Below, piece after piece: positions 6,539 to 13,311 of a DNA stretch of 13,332 bases. This stretch comes from an uncultured Paraburkholderia sp. (GTDB lineage Bacteria > Pseudomonadota > Gammaproteobacteria > Burkholderiales > Burkholderiaceae): the NCBI GenBank assembly GCA_937917025.1, contig CALFSF010000053.1, positions 1-13,332 of the forward strand, in the 5' to 3' direction. The notes below the pieces were generated by a model. It did not search any database, was not told the DNA's origin, and saw nothing but the letters and a program-made list of their open reading frames with translations. Every line of letters begins with the position of its first letter. The stretch's first letter is position 1. A program made the translations under genes and the position numbers.

Positions 6539-8074
6539 TTATACCGGTGCGAATGCGCGCCGGTACTGGATCGCTTCCGCGATCTGGCCCGCATCTGGTG
6601 TTTCAGCGCCGGCGAGATCAGCGATCGTGCGCGCCACTTTCAGCACGCGGTAATAGGCGCGCGCAGACCAGCCAAAACGCTCACCGGCCTCGCGTAACAG
6701 CGCCTCGCCCGCCGCGCCCGGCCGACAGACCTGATCGGCTTCGCGACCGCTCAGTTCGCGGTTGGTCTTGCCCTGCCGGCGTAGTTGCCGCTCGCGCGCC
6801 GCGCGCACCCGTTCCGCGATCATCGCACTCGTTTCGCCGGGTTCGGCGGCACGGGCGGACAACTCCGCCGGCGTCAGCGCGGGTATCTCGATCTGGATGT
6901 CGATCCGGTCGAGCAGCGGCCCCGAGAGCTTGCGCAAATAGCGCCCGGCGATTTCGGGCGTGCAGCGGCAGCGGCCGTTCGGGTCACCGCGCCAGCCGCA
7001 CGGGCACGGATTCATCGCGGCAATCAACTGGCAGGCGGCCGGAAAATCCGCCTGCAACGCGGCGCGTGAAATCGTGATGCGCCCCGCTTCGAGCGGCTCA
7101 CGCAGCGTCTCCAGCACATGGCGATCGAACTCGGGAATCTCGTCGAGGAACAACACGCCGAGATGCGACAGCGTGATTTCGCCAGGTTGCGGTGGATTGC
7201 GTCCGCCAACGAGCGCGGCCGCGCTCGAAGAGTGATGCGGCGCGCGAAACGGGCGCTTGCGCCAGTGGGCCGGCGAAAATCCGGAGGCGCTTGCCGAAAG
7301 CAGCGCGGCCGAAGCGAGTGCCTCGTCATCGGTCATGGGCGGCAAAAGGCTCGGCAGGCGCGCGGCCAGCATCGATTTGCCCGCACCCGGAGGGCCCACC
7401 ATCAAGACATGATGGCCGCCCGCCGCCGCGACTTCGAGTGCCCGCCGCGCGCCGCGCTGGCCGATCACTTCCGCCATGTCCGGATACGCGGCGGCCTCGC
7501 CGGGCAGCACCTCGGGTGCGCAGACCGGCGACAGCCGCTGGTCCGGCTCACCGGCCAGATGGGCGCAGAGTGAGGGCAGGTCGGGCGCGCCATAGACGTC
7601 GACGCCCGGCACGAGCGCCGCCTCGTTCGCGCTGCCCGCCGGCAGATACAGCTCAGGCGTGCGTTCCGACTGCGCGCCCGCGCGCGCCGTGCCGCACGCC
7701 ATGGCGAACGCGCCGCGCATCGGCCGTAACGCGCCGGTCAGCGAGAGTTCGCCCGCGAACTCTCGCTGGTTCAGCGAATCGACGGGAATCTGTCCGCTCG
7801 CCGCGAGAATGCCGAGCGCAATCGGCAGATCGAAGCGGCCGGACTCCTTGGGAAGATCGGCTGGCGCCAGATTGACGGTGATGCGCCGGACGGGGAAGTC
7901 GAAGTTGCAGTTCTGCAGCGCGGCGCGCACGCGTTCGCGGCTTTCGCGGACTTCGAGATCGGGCAGGCCGACAATCGAAAAAGAGGGTAATCCGTTGGCG
8001 AGGTGGACCTCGACCGTTACTTCGGGCGCGCGGCCAGAGGCCGGCGCGCGACTGCGCACCACGGCAAGCGACAT
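6539..8074 (-). CDS. comM: ComM/YifB family AAA+ ATPase
   Basis: ComM homologues are hexameric branch-migration helicases that extend heteroduplex DNA during natural transformation; the family was earlier annotated as Mg chelatase-like. The 511-residue product has the usual length and domain order. An N-terminal Lon-protease-like (ChlI-type) domain spans about 1-180. The AAA+ domain spans about 195-400, with Walker A GPPGAGKS (227-234) and Walker B VLFLDEIPEF (D311, E312). A cysteine cluster NPCPCG (C357, C359) plus C369 and C371 follows, then LDRIDIQIE near 388-396. The C-terminal Mg-chelatase-like helical domain runs from about 415 to 511. The start was chosen at the ATG ending at 8074 because minus-strand GGGGAG (8080-8085) precedes it by 5 bases. 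A further in-frame ATG 12 codons upstream lacks this. It lies 124 bases after ubiK on the same strand and is probably cotranscribed. No other competence gene is nearby. Confidence 0.93.
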   Translation of the reverse strand: MSLAVVRSRAPASGRAPEVTVEVHLANGLPSFSIVGLPDLEVRESRERVRAALQNCNFDFPVRRITVNLAPADLPKESGRFDLPIALGILAASGQIPVDSLNQREFAGELSLTGALRPMRGAFAMACGTARAGAQSERTPELYLPAGSANEAALVPGVDVYGAPDLPSLCAHLAGEPDQRLSPVCAPEVLPGEAAAYPDMAEVIGQRGARRALEVAAAGGHHVLMVGPPGAGKSMLAARLPSLLPPMTDDEALASAALLSASASGFSPAHWRKRPFRAPHHSSSAAALVGGRNPPQPGEITLSHLGVLFLDEIPEFDRHVLETLREPLEAGRITISRAALQADFPAACQLIAAMNPCPCGWRGDPNGRCRCTPEIAGRYLRKLSGPLLDRIDIQIEIPALTPAELSARAAEPGETSAMIAERVRAARERQLRRQGKTNRELSGREADQVCRPGAAGEALLREAGERFGWSARAYYRVLKVARTIADLAGAETPDAGQIAEAIQYRRAFAPV

Positions 8075-8198
8075 GTTTTCTCCCCGTCGGGCGACGCGCG
8101 TTGCGCGCATCCGCCGTCAAACGCTAAAACGCTCATGCTGGTGAGACGACGCGGCTCGCTTGCCGGTGATGCTCAATCCAGTTCAGTTCACGTCATGT

Positions 8199-8453
8199 TC
8201 ACGGTGCCGGCGTGACCGGCAGCTTCTGCTCGAGCTCGGCCACGCGGCGCTCCAGCTCTTCCAGACGGGCGCGCGTGCGCACCAGCACCTGGGTTTGCGT
8301 GTCGAATTCCTCGCGCGTGACGAGATCCAGCTTCGAAAAGCCTTGCGACAGCATCGCCCTCACATTCTTTTCAACGTCCTTCGCCGGCGAGTTCTTCAGC
8401 AGGTCGCTCATTCGCGCCTGGAAATCGTTGAAGACGTCGTTCGGTTGTTTCAT
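8199..8453 (-). CDS. ubiK: Ubiquinone biosynthesis accessory factor UbiK (BMFP family)
   Basis: This 84-residue protein matches the YqiC/BMFP family. UbiK of E. coli binds UbiJ and helps ubiquinone synthesis under aerobic conditions, and Brucella BMFP has membrane fusogenic activity. The visible pattern is an amphipathic N-terminal helix (about 5-40, including DFQARMSDLLKNSPAKDVEKNV in outline). The conserved LDLVTREEFD follows at about 42-51, then a heptad-rich coiled coil at about 52-77 and a short Pro-rich tail. The start ATG at 8453 has minus-strand AAGGGG (8461-8466) just upstream. Longer in-frame extensions to 8678 lack this site and are low-complexity. It is divergent from glnK, and its 5' flank directly adjoins an NtrC-like site at 8470-8486. 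Confidence 0.88.
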   Translation of the reverse strand: MKQPNDVFNDFQARMSDLLKNSPAKDVEKNVRAMLSQGFSKLDLVTREEFDTQTQVLVRTRARLEELERRVAELEQKLPVTPAP

Positions 8454-8469
8454 CGGTGTTCCCCTTGAT

Positions 8470-8486
8470 TGCACAAGAAATGTGCA
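8470..8486. promoter_or_regulatory. Strong NtrC (NRI) binding site
   Basis: TGCACAAGAAATGTGCA is a perfect 6-5-6 dyad. It matches the enterobacterial NtrC site pattern TGCAC-N7-GTGCA exactly, including an A-rich centre. Its centre is about 267 bases upstream of the predicted glnK transcription start, further than the usual 100-150 but workable for an enhancer. It lies 16 bases from the ubiK start codon. Confidence 0.75.
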
Positions 8487-8519
8487 TGAGTCGTTACGTC
8501 TGTGCCCCGCGTTGACCGA

Positions 8520-8536
8520 TGGTCGAACGTGGTGCA
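8520..8536. promoter_or_regulatory. Second, weaker NtrC-like site
   Basis: This 17-base window carries a perfect right half, TGGTGCA, and matches the E. coli glnA high-affinity site at 12 of 17 positions by my count. It starts exactly 50 bases after the strong site, close to five helical turns, so both would face the same side of the DNA. Confidence 0.45.
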
Positions 8537-8561
8537 TGCGCAGTCTCGCTTCCCGACTGGA

Positions 8562-8578
8562 TGTGCGCCTTTGGTGCG
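8562..8578. promoter_or_regulatory. Third, marginal NtrC-like half-site
   Basis: TTGGTGC gives a good right half, but the left half is poor, with about 9 of 17 positions matching. Its interest is the spacing: it starts 42 bases (about four turns) after the second site, which would fit a co-aligned array. Confidence 0.25.
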
Positions 8579-8718
8579 GTCCGGTCCGTGGAGCCTGCGG
8601 ACACTCTAGCAACGATCCTCTGGTCGCGCCACCGGGGTCCCCGAACGTTAGCCGTCCGGCCAGGGCCGTAGTGCGCAAACGTTCCGCGCACGGCCACGCT
8701 GTTCGCCCTGTTTCAACA

Positions 8719-8734
8719 TGGCATGCGAGTTGCT
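8719..8734 (+). promoter_or_regulatory. Sigma-54 promoter of glnK-amtB
   Basis: TGGCATGCGAGTTGCT matches the sigma-54 consensus TGGCAYR-N4-TTGCW at every defined position. The GG is at 8720-8721 and the GC at 8732-8733, with correct spacing. Transcription would start near 8745, leaving a leader of about 114 bases before glnK. Upstream NtrC-like sites fit nitrogen control. Confidence 0.9.
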
Positions 8735-8858
8735 TTTACTGGCCCGCGCGCTCTGCCGGGAAGATTTGCCGGTGGCGCCTCGACGCGGTTGCGCGAGTAC
8801 CCGCCAGTCGACGCAACGGCACACGCATACAAGGTTTAGCAACCACAGCGAGGATTTC

Positions 8859-9197
8859 ATGAAACTCATTACCGCAATCATCAAGCCGTTCAAGCTCGAT
8901 GAGGCGCGCGAAGCCTTGTCGGCCATCGGCGTCTCCGGCATCACGGTGACCGAAGTGAAAGGCTTCGGGCGCCAGAAAGGTCATACCGAACTGTATCGCG
9001 GCGCCGAGTACGTCGTTGATTTTCTGCCGAAGGTGAAGATCGAGGCGGCCGTCTCGGACGACATCGTCGACCAGGCGATCGAGGCCCTCGAACGTGCCGC
9101 GCGCACCGGCAAGATCGGCGACGGCAAGATTTTTGTCACGCCGATCGAACAGGTGATCCGGATTCGTACCGGGGAGACCGGCGCGGACGCCCTGTAA
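8859..9197 (+). CDS. glnK: Nitrogen regulatory P-II protein GlnK
   Basis: This cytoplasmic trimeric signal protein binds ATP/ADP and 2-oxoglutarate. In its unmodified form it docks on AmtB to block ammonium entry. The 112-residue length is typical. The T-loop at about 37-55 carries the uridylylated tyrosine Y51 in YRGAEYVVDF, and the nucleotide-binding region includes RTGKIGDGKIFV (82-93). The start ATG follows GAGGA (8850-8854) at a short 4-base spacing. MKLITAIIKPFKL is the family N-terminus, so longer upstream readings are rejected. Immediate linkage to amtB, 29 bases downstream, and the sigma-54/NtrC region upstream favour GlnK over GlnB. The two paralogues are otherwise hard to separate by sequence alone. 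Confidence 0.95.
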   Translation: MKLITAIIKPFKLDEAREALSAIGVSGITVTEVKGFGRQKGHTELYRGAEYVVDFLPKVKIEAAVSDDIVDQAIEALERAARTGKIGDGKIFVTPIEQVIRIRTGETGADAL

Positions 9198-9226
9198 CAA
9201 AAAAACAGCGACAAGAGGAAATAGAG

Positions 9227-10720
9227 ATGCGCAAATTATTGATGTCCTTGCTGGTGGCCGGCTCGCTGATGGCGGGTGGCATCGGGGCCGCCCTCGCGGA
9301 CGATGCGTCCGCACCCGCCGCAGCGTCGGTTGCCGCTTCGGATACGACGGCCGCCGCACCGGCTCCGGAAGCATCGGCCGCACCGGCCGCCGACGCCTCA
9401 GCAGCACCGGCCGCCGCACCGGCCGCCGACGCATCGGCGCCAGCGGCCGCTTCTGACGCTGCTCCGGCAGCGCCGAGCGCGCCGTTCTCGGTCGATTCGT
9501 CGAAGATCAGTTCGGGCGACACCGCCTGGATGCTGACTTCGAGCGCACTCGTGCTGTTCATGACGATCCCGGGTCTCGCCCTGTTCTACGGCGGCATGGT
9601 CCGCAAGAAGAACGTGCTGGCCACGCTGATGCAAAGCTTCGCGATCACCTGCGTCGTGACGATCGTCTGGACGGTCGTCGGCTACAGCCTCGCGTTCACA
9701 CCGGGCGGCTCGTTCCTGGGGGGCTTCTCCCGCGTGTTCCTGTCGGGCATGAACTACATCAAGGGTGACAAGGCCACGACGCTGACCGTCAGCCATCTGG
9801 CGCCGACGATCCCCGAATCGGTCTACTTCGTCTATCAGATGACGTTCGCGATCATCACGCCGGCCCTGATCACGGGCGCCTTCGCCGATCGCATGAAGTT
9901 TTCCGCGATGCTCGTGTTCATGACGCTCTGGTCGATCATCGTCTATTCGCCGATCGCTCACATGGTCTGGGAACCGACAGGCTGGCTCGCCAGCGCGGGC
10001 ATCCTCGACTTCGCGGGCGGCACGGTGGTCCACATCAACGCCGGTATCGCGGGTCTGGTGTGCTGTCTGGTGCTCGGCAAGCGCGTGGGCTTCGGCAAGG
10101 AAGCGATGGCGCCGCACAACCTGACGCTCACGCTGATCGGTGGCGCGATGCTGTGGGTCGGCTGGTTCGGCTTCAACGCGGGTTCGGCACTGGCGGCTGA
10201 CGGCCGTGCCGGCTTCGCGATGCTCGCCACCCAGGTCGCGACGGCCATGGCCGCACTCGGCTGGATGTTTGCTGAATGGATCACGAAGGGCAAGCCTTCG
10301 GTGCTCGGCATCGTGTCGGGTGCGGTGGCGGGTCTCGTCGCCATTACGCCGGCATCGGGCTTCGTCGGCGTGACGGGTTCGCTCGTGATCGGCCTCGTGG
10401 CTGGCGTGGTCTGCTTCTGGTCGGCAACGTGGCTCAAGCACAAGCTCGGCTACGACGACTCGCTCGACGCGTTCGGCGTGCATTGCATCGGCGGTATCGT
10501 GGGTGCGCTGCTGACGGGTGTGTTCGCGGTCAAGGACATCGGCGGCGCGGACGGCAGCGTCGTTCTGCAGGCCAAGGGCGTCCTGACGACGCTGATCTAC
10601 AGCGGGGTGGTGAGCTACATCCTGCTGAAGATCATCGATATGGTCATCGGTCTGCGCGTGACGGAAGAAGAAGAACGCGAAGGCCTCGACGTGGTACTGC
10701 ACGTCGAACACGTGGAATAA
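9227..10720 (+). CDS. amtB: Ammonium transporter AmtB
   Basis: This inner-membrane trimeric channel imports ammonium under nitrogen limitation and is gated by GlnK. The 497-residue product starts with a signal peptide (about 1-24, ending ALA before DD). An Ala/Pro/Ser/Asp-rich linker follows (about 26-86), then the Amt core from about 95, beginning GDTAWMLTSSALVLFMTIPG. Conserved features are the aspartate and first twin histidine in DFAGGTVVHI (D261, H269; E. coli D160, H168). The Phe-gate segments are QMTFAIITPALI (near 204-215) and GWFGFNAGSA (312-321). The second twin histidine is in FGVHCIGG (H419; E. coli H318). The C-terminal tail EEEREGLDVVLH (481-492), which contacts GlnK, is intact. 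GAGGAA at 9215-9220 lies 6 bases before the start. The linker is an unusual extra compared with E. coli AmtB. Confidence 0.95.
   Translation: MRKLLMSLLVAGSLMAGGIGAALADDASAPAAASVAASDTTAAAPAPEASAAPAADASAAPAAAPAADASAPAAASDAAPAAPSAPFSVDSSKISSGDTAWMLTSSALVLFMTIPGLALFYGGMVRKKNVLATLMQSFAITCVVTIVWTVVGYSLAFTPGGSFLGGFSRVFLSGMNYIKGDKATTLTVSHLAPTIPESVYFVYQMTFAIITPALITGAFADRMKFSAMLVFMTLWSIIVYSPIAHMVWEPTGWLASAGILDFAGGTVVHINAGIAGLVCCLVLGKRVGFGKEAMAPHNLTLTLIGGAMLWVGWFGFNAGSALAADGRAGFAMLATQVATAMAALGWMFAEWITKGKPSVLGIVSGAVAGLVAITPASGFVGVTGSLVIGLVAGVVCFWSATWLKHKLGYDDSLDAFGVHCIGGIVGALLTGVFAVKDIGGADGSVVLQAKGVLTTLIYSGVVSYILLKIIDMVIGLRVTEEEEREGLDVVLHVEHVE
9380..9432 (+). repeat. Short direct repeat inside the amtB linker
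   Basis: GCACCGGCCGCCGACGC occurs at 9380-9396 and again, identically, at 9416-9432, offset by 36 bases (12 codons), so the reading frame is preserved. The surrounding 9300-9470 is built from degenerate Ala-Pro-Ala-Ala-Asp units. The pattern suggests growth of the linker by in-frame slippage or unequal exchange. Confidence 0.7.
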
Positions 10721-10764
10721 CGCGAGAGGTTATTCCGCAAGGGACAAGCAACAGCGACTTTTGG

Positions 10765-10790
10765 CCCGCCTCACGGCGGGTCTTTTTCTT
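10765..10790 (+). terminator. Rho-independent terminator of glnK-amtB
   Basis: CCCGCC (10765-10770) and GGCGGG (10775-10780) form a stem with a TCAC loop. TCTTTTTCTT follows immediately. It lies about 45 bases after the amtB stop. This is the clearest intrinsic terminator in the window. Confidence 0.9.
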
Positions 10791-10832
10791 TATCAGGCCA
10801 TTTCCGCTTCATCCCGAAAACAGCACGGACTG

Positions 10833-10855
10833 CCGGCTATCGATGCGATAGCCGG
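10833..10855. repeat. Perfect 10-base inverted repeat upstream of gshA
   Basis: CCGGCTATCG (10833-10842) and CGATAGCCGG (10846-10855) form a perfect 10-base stem with a 3-base ATG loop. No T run follows on the plus strand. It sits after the amtB terminator and 97 bases before gshA. It could be an operator, part of a bidirectional termination signal or a small dispersed repeat; the window holds only one copy. Confidence 0.6.
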
Positions 10856-10896
10856 AATGCATCCATAGCGAAACTTGCGTTTGGAGAAACCATCCC

Positions 10897-10924
10897 CAAA
10901 TGGGCTGGGCATTTGCTCTACAAT
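10897..10924 (+). promoter_or_regulatory. Possible gshA promoter -10 with overlapping dyad
   Basis: TACAAT at 10919-10924 resembles a sigma-70 -10 element and would start transcription near 10931, about 20 bases before gshA. No good -35 is seen at the proper distance. The -35 position is instead covered by a perfect dyad CAAATG-N7-CATTTG (10897-10915), which could be the site of an activator or repressor. Confidence 0.4.
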
Positions 10925-10951
10925 CTTTTTTCTCCAGTCTGCGAGTGATCA

Positions 10952-12241
10952 ATGGTTCCGCACCTAGTTACGGCGTTAAACGGCCCGCTGCTCGATCTCG
11001 AGCGGAAGATCCTCGACGCGACGCCCGCCATCGAACGCTGGTTCCGCCTCGAATGGCAGGAACATACGCCGCCGTTCTATTGCTCGGTCGATCTGCGTAA
11101 CGCGGGTTTCAAGCTCGCGCCGGTCGATACGAACCTGTTTCCCGGCGCCTTCAACAATCTGCCGCAGGAAACGCTGCCGCTCGCCGTGCAGGCCGCGATG
11201 GCATCGATCGAAAAGATCTGCCCGGACGCGAAGAACCTGCTCGTGATTCCGGAGCGCCATACCCGCAACGCGTTTTATCTGGAGAATGTCGCGCGGCTCG
11301 CGACGATCATGCGTCAGGCCGGCCTGAACGTGCGCTTCGGCACGCTCGATGAAAACGTGGCCGGCCCCGTGACGATCGCGTTGTCCGACGGACAGAAGCT
11401 CGTGATCGAACCGCTCGAACGCTCGCAGCGTCGTCTCGGCCTGAAGAATTTCGATCCCTGTTCGATTCTGCTGAACAATGACATGTCGGGCGGCATCCCG
11501 CCCGTGCTGGAAAATCTTCACGAACAGTACCTGCTGCCGCCGCTGCATGCCGCGTGGGCCGTACGCCGCAAATCGACGCATTTCTCGTGTTATGACGACG
11601 TCGCGAAGAAGTTCGCGAAGCTGGTCGAGATCGATCCGTGGATGATCAATCCGTACTTCGCGCACGTCGAAGGCGTCGATTTTCAGGCGCGCACCGGTGA
11701 GGAAGCGCTGGCCGATGCGATCGACGGCGTGCTGAAGAAAATCGCGAAGAAGTATCGCGAGTACGGCATCACCGAACGGCCGTACGTCGTCATCAAATCG
11801 GACGCGGGCACCTATGGCATGGGCGTGATGACCGTGCATGACGCATCGGAAGTCGCGGCGCTCACCAAGCGCGAACGCGCGAAGATGGCGGCCACGAAAG
11901 ACGGCCTCGAAGTGCACGACGTGATCGTTCAGGAAGGCGTGTACACGTTCGAGCGCATCGGCGAGGAAGTCGCGGAGCCGGTCGTGTACATGATCGACCG
12001 GTACGTGGTCGGCGGTTTCTACCGCGTGCATGGCAGCCGTGAACGCGACCAGAACCTGAACGCGCCGGGCATGCACTTCGTGCCGCTCGGTTTCGAACAC
12101 ACGGCGCTGCCCGACGCGCACGCGAAGCCAGGCGCGGCGCCGCCGAACCGCTTCTATATGTATGGCGTGGTCGCGCGCCTCGGGTTGCTGGCCGCATCGG
12201 TGGAACTCGAAAAGACGGATCCGGAAGCGATCCAGGTCTAA
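10952..12241 (+). CDS. gshA: Glutamate-cysteine ligase, A. ferrooxidans-type GshA
   Basis: This cytosolic enzyme catalyses the first, ATP-dependent step of glutathione synthesis, joining glutamate and cysteine through the gamma-carboxyl. The 429-residue product resembles the GshA family first described from Acidithiobacillus ferrooxidans (TIGR02049/PF08886 as I recall it), not the E. coli or plant-type enzymes. Visible conserved stretches are SVDLRNAGFKLAPVDTNLFPGAFNNL (about 45-70, in outline), LNNDMSGGIP (174-183), and a glycine-rich KSDAGTYGMGVM (282-293) resembling an ATP-grasp loop. EPVVYMIDRYVVGGFYR follows at about 342-358. The ATG at 10952 has only a weak GCGAG upstream. gshB follows 113 bases downstream on the same strand, which strongly supports the role. 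Confidence 0.9.
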   Translation: MVPHLVTALNGPLLDLERKILDATPAIERWFRLEWQEHTPPFYCSVDLRNAGFKLAPVDTNLFPGAFNNLPQETLPLAVQAAMASIEKICPDAKNLLVIPERHTRNAFYLENVARLATIMRQAGLNVRFGTLDENVAGPVTIALSDGQKLVIEPLERSQRRLGLKNFDPCSILLNNDMSGGIPPVLENLHEQYLLPPLHAAWAVRRKSTHFSCYDDVAKKFAKLVEIDPWMINPYFAHVEGVDFQARTGEEALADAIDGVLKKIAKKYREYGITERPYVVIKSDAGTYGMGVMTVHDASEVAALTKRERAKMAATKDGLEVHDVIVQEGVYTFERIGEEVAEPVVYMIDRYVVGGFYRVHGSRERDQNLNAPGMHFVPLGFEHTALPDAHAKPGAAPPNRFYMYGVVARLGLLAASVELEKTDPEAIQV

Positions 12242-12256
12242 GGCTTCCACAGGCTG

Positions 12257-12288
12257 GCGCGCGGGGCGGCCACGCGTCGTCCGCGCGC
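12257..12288. repeat. GC-rich inverted repeat between gshA and gshB
   Basis: GCGCGCGG (12257-12264) and CCGCGCGC (12281-12288) form a perfect 8-base stem with a 16-base loop. It lies just after the gshA stop, and only TGTTTG follows. It may attenuate read-through into gshB or be chance in GC-rich DNA. Confidence 0.35.
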
Positions 12289-12354
12289 TGTTTGAACGAT
12301 CAACTTGATCGACCTGATCAACGCAACGCCCCGCACGGGCGCACCAGGACCTTC

Positions 12355-13311
12355 ATGGATATTCTCTTTATCGCCGACCCGCTCGACCGCTTCAGGATCT
12401 ACAAGGATTCGACCTACGCGATGATGGCCGAAGCCGCGCGGCGCGGACATACGCTGCATGCGTGCGAGCCACAGCATCTGGCGTGGACGGGCGGCGATGT
12501 CGAGGCGAATGCGCGGCGCTTTGCGATTGTCGGCGACGGCGCGGATCTGAAGCGCGACACGTGGTACGCCGCCGATCCGGCCGCGGCACGCTCGCTCAAA
12601 AGTTTTGGCGCCGTGATCATGCGCAAGGATCCGCCGTTCGACATGGAATACGTCACGTCGACGTGGCTGCTGGAAATGGCCGAGCGCGGCGGCGCGCGAA
12701 TCTTCAACAAGCCGCAGTCGATTCGCGATCACTCGGAAAAGCTCGCGATCGGCGAGTTTCCCCAGTTCGTCGCGCCCACCCTGGTCACGCGCGATCCGGC
12801 GCGTCTGCGCGCGTTTCACGAAGCACACGGCGACGTGATCCTGAAGCCGCTCGACGGCATGGGCGGCATGGGCGTGTTCCGCGTGAAGGCGGACGGCATG
12901 AACCTCGGCTCGATTATCGAAATGCTGAGCCACGATGGCGCACGTTCGGTGATGGCGCAGAAGTTCATCCCCGAGATCAAGGCGGGCGACAAGCGCATTC
13001 TGCTGATCGGCGGCCAGCCTGTGCCGTATTCGCTCGCGCGGATTCCCCAGGGCAACGAGGTGCGCGGCAATCTGGCGGCGGGCGGCCTGGGCGTCGCGCA
13101 ACCGTTGACCGCGCGCGATCGTGAGATCGCCGATACGCTCGGCCCGGTGCTTGCCGCGCGCGGCTTGCTGCTGGTCGGGCTCGACGCGATCGGCGACTGG
13201 CTGACTGAAGTGAACGTCACGAGCCCGACGTGCTTTCGCGAGATCATGGAGCAGACAGGTTTCGATGTCGCCGGTATGTTCATCGATGCGCTGGAGCGCG
13301 CCGCCGGCTGA
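12355..13311 (+). CDS. gshB: Glutathione synthetase GshB
   Basis: This cytosolic ATP-grasp ligase adds glycine to gamma-glutamylcysteine to complete glutathione. The 318-residue product has the normal length of the proteobacterial homotetrameric enzyme. Motifs are an N-terminal MDILFIADPL, MRKDPPFDMEY (89-99, substrate region), and NKPQSIRDHSEKL (118-130). The ATP-grasp glycine loop is KPLDGMGGMGVF (164-175). RGNLAAGG (237-244) and the metal/phosphate-binding TEVNVTSPT (284-292, N287) complete the set. The start at 12355 was chosen because AGGA (12346-12349) precedes it and the family N-terminus begins there; the frame extends upstream to 12292 without support. It is probably cotranscribed with gshA. 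Confidence 0.96.
   Translation: MDILFIADPLDRFRIYKDSTYAMMAEAARRGHTLHACEPQHLAWTGGDVEANARRFAIVGDGADLKRDTWYAADPAAARSLKSFGAVIMRKDPPFDMEYVTSTWLLEMAERGGARIFNKPQSIRDHSEKLAIGEFPQFVAPTLVTRDPARLRAFHEAHGDVILKPLDGMGGMGVFRVKADGMNLGSIIEMLSHDGARSVMAQKFIPEIKAGDKRILLIGGQPVPYSLARIPQGNEVRGNLAAGGLGVAQPLTARDREIADTLGPVLAARGLLLVGLDAIGDWLTEVNVTSPTCFREIMEQTGFDVAGMFIDALERAAG

Larger units (their letters stand above)
8454..8858. promoter_or_regulatory. Divergent regulatory region between ubiK and glnK
   Basis: These 405 bases contain no convincing gene. They hold three NtrC-like sites, a sigma-54 promoter for glnK and a leader of about 114 bases before glnK. A promoter for ubiK must also lie here on the minus strand, but I could not place it with confidence. 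Open frames crossing the region are extensions of ubiK and glnK without ribosome binding sites. Confidence 0.7.

Noticed and set aside
6519..6547. TTGACA followed by TTTATA/TACCGG as a plus-strand promoter
   Set aside because: The spacing or the -10 match is poor in every register, and it would drive antisense transcription into comM with no gene downstream.
6353..6697. Short plus-strand open frames in the gap after the lipoprotein gene
   Set aside because: They run into the antisense of comM, lack ribosome binding sites and show no family features.
9398..10711. A 437-codon minus-strand open frame across amtB
   Set aside because: It is antisense shadow coding of low complexity (His/Arg/Asp-rich), with no ribosome binding site and no recognisable domain.
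10976..12250. A 424-codon minus-strand open frame across gshA
   Set aside because: It is a shadow of gshA with the same compositional signature as the other antisense frames.
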